Source: Dama dama
Lineage: Eukaryota > Chordata > Mammalia > Artiodactyla > Cervidae
Direction: 5' to 3'
DNA length: 64,000 nt
Assembly (NCBI RefSeq): GCF_033118175.1
Contig: NC_083689.1
Location: forward strand, 26,952,501-27,016,500
In this document: positions 1-10,482 of the stretch, in pieces
How positions within the stretch are numbered: position 1 is the first letter of the stretch
How the letters are laid out: each line of letters opens with the position of its first letter
Made by a program: the position numbers and the translations under genes
Notes under the pieces: generated by a model
Told to the model about the DNA's origin: nothing
Databases searched by the model: none
The model's input: the letters and a program-made list of their open reading frames with translations, nothing else

Positions 1-700
1 GGTGGTTTTACTTAGCTTTATCCTTGACCGTACTGCATATTACAGAAAAGAAAGAAGACACCTTTGAGACCAAAGAACTTTGCTTACAGTTCATGAAAAA
101 TAAATTCAAGCCTTGGATGCCAACCCCTGGAGAACATTCCTAATCCTACTTGGGCTTTCCCCACCTAGTAATGACAGACCAGCCAGTGGATAGAGCAAGA
201 TGAAAGTACTGCCCACCACCACTCACCAACATGTGGGTTTCAGGGTTTCAGAGAGGGTTTACTGGCCTCTCCTTTCACTCAAGAGAACTTTCCCCTTCTA
301 TCTATCCCAGATTCCCTTCCCTTATATGTAAGAGCATGAACTTCACTCCTACTAACTCCACATTTCTAGTCTTTCTCAATTGAGAATCCTCATTTGAACT
401 TAAAATAATTTGAGTGATTATCTCCTCAGTTCTAACAAGGATGGTATCAACTAGTCACATAACAAAATCATAGGAGAGGATTTAATTTGTTACATACAAT
501 GAATGCCATAGGGCATTAGAGCCTAATCTCATAGTTCTCAGGTCTTTTATTCTATTCTGTTCTTCAATGTGATTCCCAACTTCCAATACAATTATCAAGA
601 AACAAGCCTAGCCTTGGCCCCTAAAGTCCATACATCATTTTCCCAGCTATTTCAGCTTAACCACATTGCAATTGGCCACGTCAGAGTCCAACACTGAGTC
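1..700. other. Unrecognised AT-rich DNA
   Basis: No repeat family, RNA gene or convincing exon is recognised in this stretch. Base composition is ordinary for ruminant intergenic or intronic DNA and all frames are closed by frequent stops. Very old repeats may be present below what can be seen by eye. Confidence 0.5.
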
Positions 701-710
701 TAAGGGACAA

Positions 711-825
711 GTGTACACCCCAACCAAAGTATTCAAACACCTTAAGACTAAGCAAACACCTTAAGACTAAGTGTACACCCCAACCAAAGTATTCAAACAC
801 CTTAAGACTAAGCAAAACCAATTAA
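711..825. repeat. 60-bp tandem duplication
   Basis: A 60-base unit starting gtgtacaccccaaccaaagt at 711 begins again at 771 and matches exactly for about 45 bases, until the second copy diverges near 816. Inside the unit the phrase caaacaccttaagactaag is itself repeated about 20 bases apart, so a small duplication sits within the larger one. No function is suggested. The near identity of the copies means the event is recent, or that this stretch still changes in copy number. Confidence 0.9.
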
Positions 826-1071
826 CTTATGTGTCCACTGATAAATGATGTAGACAGTAAACACTGTTATTTTAAGTATAATTATTGATCTAGGAAGTGA
901 ATTCTATTGTTAAGAACCAAATGATAAACCATGTAATCATTAATACCCTTTAAAGGAAGAAAAGGGCCATTCAAGTGGACTAGACTGAACTTGAAAAGTA
1001 GGTGTGATGAAGACAGTGAAGCTTGAGGGATCAGCATTATTTATTGGTTTGTTTCAGCTTTTTATTTTTAT

Positions 1072-2170
1072 CTTTAATTAACAGGCAATAAAATTAACTT
1101 GTTTGGTACACAATTCTATGGTTTTTAACTCATGTATAGATTTGTATCGGCTTCCCTGGTGGCTCAGTAGTAAAGAATCCACCTGCCAATGCAGGAGACA
1201 TGAGTTTGATCCCAGGGTGGGGAAGATCCCCTGGAGAAGGGTAAGGCTACCCATTCCAGTATTCTGGCCTGGGAAATCCCATGGACAGAGGAGCCTAGTG
1301 GCTACAGTCCATGGGGTTGCAAAGAATCAGGCATAACTTAGCAACTAAACAACGATAACAGTAGACTTGTTTAACTAGCACCACAACCAGAGTACTGAAC
1401 AGTTTCGTCACCTTAGAACACCTCTGAGTGCTACCCCTTGTAGTCACACCCTCCTCCTAACCTCTAACCCCTAGTAATTACTCATGTTCTCTGTCAATAC
1501 TTTTATCACATAGCTTTGCCTTTTCAAGAGCTATACAAATGGAACCATAGAGTGTGCAACTTCTTGAGAGGAGCTTGTTTCAATCAACATGCCTGTGATA
1601 AATCCATGATATTGCATGTATCAATATATCAGTCCTTTTTATTGCTGAGAAGGCCTGCATTCTATGGATCAGTAGATCGATCCATTTACCCACTGAAGTC
1701 CATTGGATCACTTTCATGTTTTGGATACTGTGAATACAGTCACTATAAAAATCTGTGCAGAGGTTTTTGTATAAACATAACTTCATTTCTCTAGAGTAAA
1801 TACCTAGGAGTAAGACTGCTAGGTCTATACAGTTAAAGTAACCCAGCAGGAGCTTTACAAGAAACTGCCAGCTAATTTTCCAGAATGGCTGTACCATTTT
1901 ATACTCATACCAGCAGTGTAAGAAAATTCTAGTTATTTCACAAAGTCAGTACCTATTATACACTATAATACACTATACATTATATAGAGTATATATTATA
2001 CACTTTAGGTATTTAGTGCCATTATATAATGGTTTTAATTTGCATTTCCCTAATGACGAATTATGTTGAATATCTTTGCTTGTGCTTATTTGTCATCTAT
2101 ATATCCTCTTTGGAGAATATTTCAGTTTACCTTTAAACATTTTTCTTTTATGACATTTGTTGTTTTATGT
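1072..2170 (-). mobile_element. Ancient L1 (L1M-type) 3' end, minus strand
   Basis: Read on the minus strand this resembles the ORF2 C-terminus and 3' untranslated region of an old mammalian L1. Recognisable phrases on the plus strand include acaggcaataaaattaac near 1081 (3' UTR), the stretch around 1795-1830 matching the usual 'taggagtaagactgctaggtc' region, and ccagaatggctgtacca near 1880. It is interrupted by a Bov-tA SINE at about 1150-1355; the L1 resumes just after it. No ORF2 frame survives, so this is a decayed copy. Subfamily and left boundary are uncertain. Confidence 0.75.
1150..1355 (+). mobile_element. Bov-tA/BOV-A SINE, plus strand
   Basis: This is a near full-length tRNA-derived ruminant SINE. 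It opens with gcttccctggtggctcag (the tRNA-like head), contains gaagatcccctggagaaggg and the 'ccattccagtattctggcct' region, and ends with the variant of the usual 'gagtcggacacgactgagcgac' tail. It lies inside the ancient L1. A likely 9-base target-site duplication, tagatttgt at 1137-1145 and tagacttgt at 1362-1370 (one mismatch), brackets it. Non-coding; it does not encode a protein. Confidence 0.93.
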
Positions 2171-2229
2171 ATTATAAAACTAATGTTTTTAAATGGATTT
2201 TTAAAAACATAGAATATTTTTCTAATTAA

Positions 2230-2560
2230 AAAAATCCCTTAATTTCTATTACATTTTTCTGGCCCAGTAACAAAACCATAATGACAAACTCTGTGTATTT
2301 CTTTCTAATGTTTGTAATATGTATTTGCAAAAATTCATATGGGCATAGACATGAAATGGGTTGTTTAAAATAAAATTGGAATTATATAGTAAATACAAGT
2401 AAATGAATGAAAGCAGCACATTTATATCTTCTTGGGATATAGTTCTAGGAGTATATTTTCAATATCAAAGAAGAATAAACATAAAAGAACCAGTGTATCA
2501 AGTGATAAGTTACTTTCAAAACAGGTAATTCCATTTTACACCCTCCCTAGTAATACAGTC
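2230..2560 (-). mobile_element. Probable second ancient L1 fragment, minus strand
   Basis: The phrase tgggatatagttctaggagt near 2434, followed about 90 bases later by ccattttacaccctccctag, resembles the old-L1 ORF2 C-terminal region read in reverse. The match is weak and no frame survives. It may be a separate copy or a duplicated part of the neighbouring L1. A repeat-library alignment would decide. Confidence 0.4.
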
Positions 2561-2845
2561 AGACATGACTTAGCACTGAGCACAGTAATGCAATAATGTG
2601 CCTGCATGTTACTCAAGTAACAGTAGATCATGCTACAGTAACAAATAAATCTTGACAACTCAACATAATAAAGGTTTCTTTCTCACTCATATCACAAACA
2701 TAAGCAGTGAAGTGGCTTGCCTTTACCAGTGACTCAGGGACCAGTTAATATTCCCACCTTGTTGCAAGTTTGCTGTCTTGAATCTTTCCCCCCCAGCTAC
2801 CTGAAGTAGCAAGGGGAAGGTTTGTAATACCCTTTTAAAAAAAAA

Positions 2846-4025
2846 AAAAGCATTTTATTGAAGTAGAATTGACTTACTGTGTGTTACATTTCTGCCATAC
2901 AGTGAAGTGATTCAGTTATACACATACATTCTTTTTCATATTCTTTCCCATTAGGTCTTATCATAGGATATTGAATATAGTTTCCTGAACTAAATAGTAG
3001 GACCATGCTGTCTATCTGTTCCGTATATAATAGCTTGCATCGGCTAACCCTAAACTCCCAATCCATTCCTCCCTATTCCCTACCCCCTCTGGCAACCACA
3101 AGTCTGTTCTCTATGTCTGTGAGACTGTTTCTGTTTCGAAGATAAATTTGTGTCATATTTTAGATTTTACATATAAGTGATATCATATGGTAGTTCTCTT
3201 TCTGAATTACTTCACTTAGTATGATGATCTCTATCTAGGTCTATCATGTTGCTGATGTTCTTTTCTATGGCTGAATAATACTGCATTTGTGTATATGTGT
3301 TTGTGTATTTAGATTGTTTCCATGCCTTGCTTATTATGAATCATGCTACTATGAATATAGGGATTTAGGGGTTCATGTATATTTTTTAATTGTAATTTTC
3401 TCCAGATATTTTCTTAGGAGTAGGATTGCTGAATCATATGGCAACTCAATTTTTAGTTTTTTTGAGGAACTTCCATACTATTTTCCATAGGGGCTGCATC
3501 AATTATCATTCCCACCAACAGTGCAAGAAAGTTCCCTTTTCTCCACATCCTCTCGAGCACTTATCATTTGTAGACGTTTTAATGATAACCATTCTGACCA
3601 GTGTCAGGTGATATACCTCACTGTAGTTTTTATTTGCGTTTCTCTAGTAATTAGCAGTATTCAGCATATTTTCGTGTGGCTGTCGGCAATCTGTATGTCT
3701 TCTTTGGATAAATCTTTAGGTCTTCTGCCTATTTTCCAATTGGATTTTTTGTTGCTGTTGTTGTTATTGAGTTGTATAATCTGTTTTATTATTTCCTTTG
3801 AGCTACAAAAACTTGTAAGTTTGATTAGGTCCTATTAGTTTATTTTTGTTTTTATTAACACTGCCTTGAGAGACTGACCTAAGAAAACATTGGTATGATT
3901 TATGTCTGAGAATGCTTTGTCTATGTTCTCCTCTAGGAGTTTCATGGTGTCATGTTTTATGTTTAAGCCATAAAGCCACTTTGGGTTTATTTTTGTGTGT
4001 GGTGTGAGGGTGTATTCTCATACAA
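2846..4025 (-). mobile_element. Artiodactyl L1 3' portion, minus strand
   Basis: The plus strand reads as the reverse complement of a cetartiodactyl L1 3' end. The 3' UTR lies at about 2850-3240, with ttctgccatacagtgaagtg near 2890 and ggcaaccacaagtctgttct near 3090. The end of ORF2 follows to about 4025, with gttcccttttctccacatcc near 3530. Many stops break the ORF2 frame. The element is truncated at its 5' side near 4025. The usual poly(A) tail is not obvious, because the base run at 2837-2848 is A on the plus strand rather than T. Confidence 0.85.
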
Positions 4026-4029
4026 AAAG

Positions 4030-7000
4030 TAACACATAATTTTTGCCCAATTCCCTTTGATGAGAACAAATAACTGCACCCCATACAGATGCACAGGGCT
4101 GGGTACAGAAGAACACATGGCATATATGGGAAGCATAAATGTGTCACTGCCTAAAATGCAATAGAGGAATAATTACAACTAGTTATAATGGAGACAGAGG
4201 CATTCCAGAAAGGGAAAGTTAAATCCAGCAGAGAAAATGTGCATAACAGCTTTATTAAGCAATGTTTAAAGTTTTATATCCACTTAAAATATGTACACAT
4301 GAAGGAGATAAATGCAAGTTATTAAAAATGCTAATTAAAATATTTTCATCTGTTGTTGTATGACTAATCTCTGAAAACTCTCTCACTTTACTTACCGCTC
4401 CCCAAACTTTAAAAAACTTCTTTATTCACACAGCAGAATGTCACCTATAAGCATTCCCTTCCAACTGTGTATATGTATATAATCACATGGTCTTGTCTAA
4501 GCAACATTAACAATTTGCCATTCCTCTGATGTCCGGCATTTCCCCCCCATAACAGTGATCAAGAACCAAACTGTTAGTATTCTTTATCTGACGTAAGAAT
4601 TACTAACATCATCAAAATAGTTTAACTACATCAGGTTTTTCCAACATGTAAGTCAACAAAGTGAATCAATCTGCTATTAGTCCAGGGCAATTCTGCTTTT
4701 TCAAAAACAAAAACATCACAAATCTGTTCATATTCTCTAGATTACTTGTACTTCAAATTATTATTCCAATAATTTCTTCTTTTTATCAGTTAAAGTGAAC
4801 TTGAGATCATTCTTTCTTGATCTTTCATTACATTGTAAACAGTCTTCCACTTTGGTTGGGGAGGTGGAAATTGCGGACTCTTACAATTTTTTAAGGTGGC
4901 TAATTAAAGATGCCAATCTCACTATCAAAACCAAGACTATTCACTTTCTGCCTCTCAAATATAAAAGAAGAAATGTGAATTTAGTGGTAAATTACACACT
5001 GTTGACTAACACAAATCATAAAACATTACAGAGGTGCAATCTGTTTAGAATGAGTACTGAGAACAGTTTTAAAGATGAGAAGAAATGCCTAACTGGCAGG
5101 TCACAGTCTGAGACGGGACTATTCCACTGTTGCTTTCTTTATAATAAGACCCACAGGGAACTGGGGCAATGACAGTTAATGTTAATCTCCTGTATTAGAA
5201 GCTCAGGGTTTTGTTTTAAAAATTCATTGGTCGCCTTTGCTTTGTGGGGAGGAGTCAATCTTGAGTAATGAAACATTATTTCTTTAAGCCATGTAGAGCC
5301 CTCCCCTCATGCTGTACACTCTAGGAAGGCTGTGACTAGAATATTTAAATTCTAAAATGATATGTCTAAGGAAAAAGAAGGATAGACAAGGCCAAAGGGT
5401 AGCCAAGTAAGGAGGCACTGTTACAAACTGAGGCTAGACGAATGAGTGACTGTGAATGTAAAGGGCCAGAAGGAAGCAGAGCAGAGAATGAGGAACCTCG
5501 GTAGCTGACTGCTGAATAAGTAAGGACGGACATTCCAGGTTGATAAACTGTGAAGTCTGAGTACATCATTTGTTTGTCCTTTGGTGAATTAAGCTGACGA
5601 CCTAATGACTACTCAACAAAGGTGTTGTAAATATTAGAATGATGCATATTTACTAATTCCATATACTTAAAAAATTTAAGTATATAAAGAAAAGAATAAA
5701 GTTAGCCATACAATCAGATTTACCAGACATCATGCCATCATGTTGAATTCATCAAAAGAAATTTTGTACAAGTGGTTAATCATAAATTAATCTTTGAAAT
5801 TAAAATGGTCATCTTTGTGAGAATACTAATTAGTACATTTCTGTTTCAGTGTCATTTACATTATGTATTTTTTTACAGTATATATTTCTGAAGAGTAAAA
5901 AATCTAGGACAAAGTATAATTATATCAACTGTTTTGGAGCTCTCAGGATGATGACTACATGGGAGTTCATTAGTTCATTGTCTTTATTTTGCATATATTT
6001 TAAAATTTACACATAATTTTATTTTATAGAAAACACCCTCTTTTTTGTAAATAAGGATAAATCAGACCTTATATCTGGTTATATTAAGAATTATACCAAT
6101 TATATAATAAGAATTATATAATTATATAATATCAATTGTATCAATTCTTAATATTAATTGATGCAGCCTTCAATCTCTTTCTAAAAGCATTCACATTCCC
6201 GGAACATCTGAGCATCACTTCAAAGAATGTCAAGAGTTCTGAGCTGCCATTCTTGTGTTTTATCCTCTTGCCCCACTGAAACACCCTGTTGCTACTACTG
6301 AAATCTAGGAGTGGCAAACACACTCAGGAAGTATGAGGACTGGGGTCTAAGCTCAACTTTTTATCAGTCCACTATGTGAAATGGATGCTTGCCATATCCG
6401 GTGATTAGGAAAGACCCATCCTTGTTTAGTCACAGACCATGTTTGCTAGCTCAAAGGGGTTTGAGTTGGAGGATTTTTTATCAGCTAAGCTAAACACAGA
6501 TGCCACAAAAAAGAGTCAGGTTTGGGACCTTTCAACTGCTTCCTTTTATCTTCTATGACCTAATAACTTGCAAAAGTATGTTTTGGTCATAGACCCTCAG
6601 ACTGGATGAGTGCTTTCTTCCCTCTGAATTCCCATGGCACTTTATCCTACTTTCCATGACATTGATTCCTCTCTACTTTTCCCGTTGCATTATAAATTCC
6701 AGAGTGTAAGATGCCTCCCTGTGCCTGTGCCTCACCCACAGATCTAGCACCAGATGTCAGTACCAGTCACTCTAGATGTTTGCAGTATGATTATTCCTAT
6801 TTCTGCCTCAACCTAGCTCTCTATCTTCAGTCAGAACTCATAGTGAAAAGACTCAAACACATGCAGAACAAAAATAATATAAACAGCACAATCAAACTAC
6901 AAATCAGAAAACTCTTATCTTCTAGCCAGGTCCTGATTATTAAAGTTTTGTTCTAAAAAATAAAAATTAAAAAAAAAAAACACCAAGTAAAGCTGCCAAA

Positions 7001-7046
7001 TGTATTAAAATGTGTGTTTCTGCAATAAGGCTGATATGATAAATGA
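4030..7046. other. Unrecognised AT-rich DNA, no supported gene
   Basis: I recognise no repeat family or RNA gene here. An open frame of 125 codons lies at 4795-5172 on the plus strand. Its product has no motif I know, no splice or promoter context, and a length expected by chance somewhere in 64 kb of AT-rich DNA, so I do not call it. An AT-rich palindrome near 6081-6160 is listed separately. Confidence 0.45.
6081..6160. repeat. AT-rich imperfect palindrome
   Basis: The left arm beginning atattaagaattatacc (about 6081) is mirrored by the right arm ending gtatcaattcttaatatt (about 6155), with further AT-only inverted symmetry between them. Such sequences can extrude cruciforms and are often unstable. 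It could equally be the relic of a small inverted-repeat transposon, but no TA duplication is clear. Confidence 0.55.
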
Positions 7047-7047
7047 T

Positions 7048-7380
7048 GATGTTGTTGTTGTATTCAGTCTCTAAGTTGCGTCTGACTCTTTGCGATTCTA
7101 TTCAGGGGATTGTCTCGACCCAGAGATTGAGTGTGGATCTCCTGCATTGCGGGCTTCCCTGGTGGCTCAGACTGTAACGAATATGCCTGGGTTGGGAAGA
7201 TCCCCTGGAGAAGGGAACGGCTAACCACCCCAGTATTCTTGCTTGGAGAATTCCATTGACAGAGGAGCCTGGCAGGCTTCATGGGTTCGAAAAGAGTTGG
7301 ACAGGGCTGAGCGACTAGCGCTTTAACATTTTCTCCTGCACTGCAGGCAGATTCTTTACCATCTGGGCCACAGAGGAAAC
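7048..7380 (-). mobile_element. Bov-tA SINE, minus strand, split by another SINE
   Basis: The minus-strand SINE appears as two pieces. The tail side lies at about 7048-7150, with tgcgtctgactctttgcgat near 7076. The head side lies at about 7345-7375, with cagattctttaccatctggg. Between them sits an opposite-orientation SINE. The tail-side piece is shorter than normal: the middle of the element, around 7100-7120, seems to be deleted. Confidence 0.85.
7151..7331 (+). mobile_element. Bov-tA SINE nested in another SINE, plus strand
   Basis: It begins with gggcttccctggtggctcag and ends with a decayed gactgagcgacta tail followed by gcgctttaacat. It interrupts the minus-strand SINE at 7048-7380. The flanking tctcctgcattgc (7138-7150) and tctcctgcactgc (7332-7344) form a 13-base target-site duplication with one mismatch. 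About 20 internal bases after 'ctcagactgtaacgaat' are missing relative to the usual element. This is the younger of the two SINEs. Confidence 0.9.
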
Positions 7381-8217
7381 ACTCAACATACACTAAATCA
7401 TTACTTAATGCAGATTTACTAAGCAAGAACTCTACCAGAATCTCTTCCTGAATCCCTTCTTGAATCCCTCAGTCTAGCCATGAATATAAAAGGGGCCAGA
7501 GAAGCTGGCAGGTTTACGAATATGGTGCTGTTTTCTTTGGAGTGAACTATCTTCACCTTCAACACTCTTTGAGAATGGATTGGGGTGTGCTGCCTTCTAT
7601 CTCCAGGCCTGGTGGGGGAGCTTCAGGGCAGCTGCAATGAAGCTTTGAAATGTGTACCCAGCCATTGAAGACAAAGATGCCTGGTGCCTCAAAGCTCAAG
7701 TGGGCTAGGGGCTGGGTCTGTCTCCTGCCTGGTATTTTATACACTAAGAGCTTGGTTGAAGAAGCCAAGGGAAGGAGTCAGGGGAGGGATACCTCCATGT
7801 TTCATATCAGATATATGTTAAGAGAGAGCAAACTGGAGTGAGAGGTAACCCTGTGTCCTGGCCAAGGAAACTGTGAGAGAGAAGCCCCAGCAGGAAAGTT
7901 GTGAAGAACTCAGAAAGAATCCATGAGAGGAGAATCGGCTCCATCCATCTCCAGGCCCACCCTGGGGCACCAGCTCTGTTAAGTTCACGGAGAGTGAAGC
8001 CTCCTAACCAAGCCGTGCTCTCTCCGACCCTCAGCACGCCGGCATTTCTAAAATAGCACTAGTGACATACAGAGGAGTGAGAAGGGAGAGAGCCAGGACC
8101 TCACCTCATACCAACAGCAGGTACCAGCCCGGAGCAGACACAACCTGCAAAATGGGAGAGGAACTGACCAAGGTCAGATCTTTATTGCTACATGGCCAGG
8201 GCATTCTAATTATTAAT
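7381..8217. other. GC-richer unrecognised stretch
   Basis: From roughly 7440 to 8200 the sequence is clearly richer in G and C than its surroundings and holds few recognisable repeat phrases. Open frames of 60-76 codons occur on both strands (for example 7559-7768 minus and 7807-8037 minus), but none has a known motif and they overlap each other. It could be a decayed exon, a non-coding transcript segment, or an unrecognised old repeat. I do not assign a function. Confidence 0.35.
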
Positions 8218-8395
8218 TTGCGAATGTGCGGGAGACCTGGATTTGATCCCTGGGTTGGGAAGATCCCCTGGTGGAGGGTATGACAACCCACTCCAGGATT
8301 CTTGTCTGGAGAATCTCCATGGACAGAGGAGCCTGGTGGGCTGCAGTCCATGGAGTTGCAGAGAGTCGGACACGACTGAGTGACTAAGCACACAC
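8218..8395 (+). mobile_element. 5'-truncated Bov-tA SINE, plus strand
   Basis: The tRNA-like head is missing. The element starts near gcgaatgtgcgggagacctg, continues through ttgggaagatcccctggtgg and ggacagaggagcctggtggg, and ends with the conserved gagtcggacacgactgagtg tail. Confidence 0.92.
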
Positions 8396-8963
8396 TGTGG
8401 CCTAAAGTGATCACAGGCTCACTTAACAGTGAGCAGAGAAATCAGAGATCAGCAGACTGCTGGAGTTTTCCTCCAGGGAAAGAGGAAGATATCTCCTCTA
8501 AGTGAAGTTTAAACACACAGTGGTAAATAAAATAATGCTGTGATTTTACCACAATCTAAGCACTGTGCTTCTTCAACATACTGGTTGTATATACTAATTA
8601 ACACTAATTTACAGGCTCTTAAATCTTTTAAATGATAAATACCACTTTGTGGAGCATTTACAATGTATAAGCAACTATATAAGCACATACTCTACCAATT
8701 GAGTTTCTGGGGAGAAACAGTAAGCCTAAGGGAATGCTGCAGGGCAACGGTTCAGAAAAAACGCCCAACCTCACTTCAGCCCTCTCTCTGCTCTTCTGTC
8801 TGGGCTCTCTATTGTCCAAACCAACTGAAGCAGAACAACGAGGCCTCCTGTGGGTCCATGCAGGTCAGCTTCCTGGGAAAGAGAGCAGGGAGAAGAAAGG
8901 TAGAGAGTGGATGTGGAGGGGCAAATGAGGATATCAGTGCATGTGTGTCTCATTTACTTTGTG

Positions 8964-9184
8964 CGAAAAAGTGAGAGTGCAGTGGCTCAGTCGTGTCCAA
9001 CTCTTTTCAACCCCATGGGCTGTGTAGCCTACAGCTCCTCCATCCATGGGATTTTCCAGGCAAGAGCACTGGAGTGGGTTGCCATTTTCTTCTCCAGGGG
9101 ATCTTCCCAACCTAGGGTTCAAACCGGGCTCTCCCATACTGCAGACTGCTTTACCGTCTGAGCCACCAGGGAAGCCCAAAGTTC
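8964..9184 (-). mobile_element. Bov-tA SINE, minus strand
   Basis: A near full-length SINE in reverse. The tail complement is ggctcagtcgtgtccaactc near 8983; the body has ttcttctccaggggatcttc near 9088; the head complement is gagccaccagggaagccc ending near 9178. The 10-base direct repeat ttactttgtg at 8954-8963 and 9185-9194 is a perfect target-site duplication. The SINE landed beside, or in the edge of, the MIR at 9190-9325. Confidence 0.95.
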
Positions 9185-9189
9185 TTACT

Positions 9190-9325
9190 TTGTGTAAGAA
9201 CTCTTATTATCTACATTTTGAGGATGAGAAAATTGAGGTCTAGAGAGATTAACAAGTTCAAGGTCAGATGGCTACTAAGTAAAGGAGTCATACAGCATCC
9301 AACTCTGTCCACAGCCTATGTTCAA
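9190..9325 (-). mobile_element. MIR SINE, minus strand
   Basis: The phrase attttgaggatgagaaaatt near 9216, then gaggtctagagagattaaca and an 'aaggtcagatggctactaag' segment, matches the reverse complement of the conserved MIR core (attttacagatgaggaaactgaggc... in the usual form). This is an ancient tRNA-derived mammalian SINE and the sequence is decayed. Its upstream edge abuts the Bov-tA target-site duplication. Confidence 0.75.
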
Positions 9326-10147
9326 AACCATTATTTCACTACCAATGTGTCATCATTGAGACAGTTTCTGCAAATATTACTATTTTGCCTAACTTAAATC
9401 ATGCTTGCACTAACATAGTAGCCAAGGAAATGTCAGTCACAAAATAGAATAGCTAGTGAGTTCGGCACAACACAGGCCTTTCATTTTTTAATAAAATTTT
9501 TTAACCAAAGTGCTCAAATCCAGGAAAACTCTTACAAATGAACTAGCAGAGGAAAGTGATCACTAGAACCTAGTTTGGGAATATACCCTTGAAATTTTTC
9601 ATTTTTCCTTTGGTAAACATTTTTTACCATATGTACTTCCCTATCTGATAAAGCCTGGAGAGGTAGATGAAATATCATTTCTCTTTCTAGTTAAGTGCCT
9701 TAAACTTTCAGGTGTTGAGATTAGACGTGCTAGATATCATATCAAACCAAATGGCAGCAAAGGTGACATGATTAGCCCAAAGGTAAAACAGATACAGCTT
9801 AATTCACACAAAAATCCTTCCTTCCAGATGATTCAAAACCAGTAATGACACAAAACCTATACTGCATTCTAAAGATGCAGCACATTTATGTCTAATTTTA
9901 AAATTACTCCAGGTAGTAGTTGTTTTGGTGTCATGAAGAAAAAATTATAGTGTGAACCATAGCGTGACTTTCAGTAATTCTTCAAAAACAAATGAGTCTC
10001 AAAGAATAGAAATAACCAAGATATCAAGATCCAAAAGAAACAAATAATTTGTACACATACGGTTCTGTAACCAGGATGGGTTAATTTTGAATTCATGCTG
10101 GATCTGCTTCTAAGACTTTAACCTTCATCCTGCTGCTTTTTTTTAAT
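9326..10147. other. Unrecognised DNA
   Basis: No recognisable repeat, RNA gene or exon. No long open frame is present on either strand. Confidence 0.45.
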
Positions 10148-10482
10148 TGTAGGCATATATAATGGCCTGCCTCCAGGGAGATAACCTGTGAGGGACTGTA
10201 AGGAAATAAAACTAATACATCTTCTTGCCTGAGTTTTGCCATTCTAGGGGACATTTACAAAGACTGAATAAATCTTTTTACTTTGTTTCCTCACCTCCCT
10301 CCATTGCTGATCCATAAAAGAACCTGGCAACCAGGACTGGACAAGATGGCTATTTTGAAGTGCTAGCCTGCCATCTTCTCAGTCAGCTGGCTCCTGAATA
10401 AAGCCCCTTCCTTGCCCAACACCTCGGCTTGGATTTATTGGCCTATCGTCCTGTGAATAGAGTGAGCTTGGACTTTGTAGCA
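10148..10482 (+). mobile_element. Solo LTR-like block of an endogenous retrovirus
   Basis: The architecture fits a retroviral long terminal repeat on the plus strand: a TG start near 10148, a TATA-like ataaaa at 10314-10319, a poly(A) signal aataaa at 10397-10402 about 80 bases downstream, a pyrimidine-rich stretch, then gagtgagcttggactttgta and a CA end near 10482. The region between the TATA box and poly(A) signal resembles the R region of class I (gamma-like) LTRs. I see no internal retroviral genes nearby and no matching target-site duplication, so the ends are approximate. It would be a solo remnant without coding capacity. Confidence 0.5.

Noticed and set aside
2625..2835. Block resembling an old mammalian DNA transposon or LTR (aataaaggtttctttctcactc, gtgactcagggacc)
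   Set aside because: The family could not be named with confidence and no ends or duplications are visible.
4795..5172. 125-codon open frame on the plus strand
   Set aside because: No recognised domain, no splice or promoter context, and a length that can occur by chance once or twice in 64 kb of AT-rich DNA.
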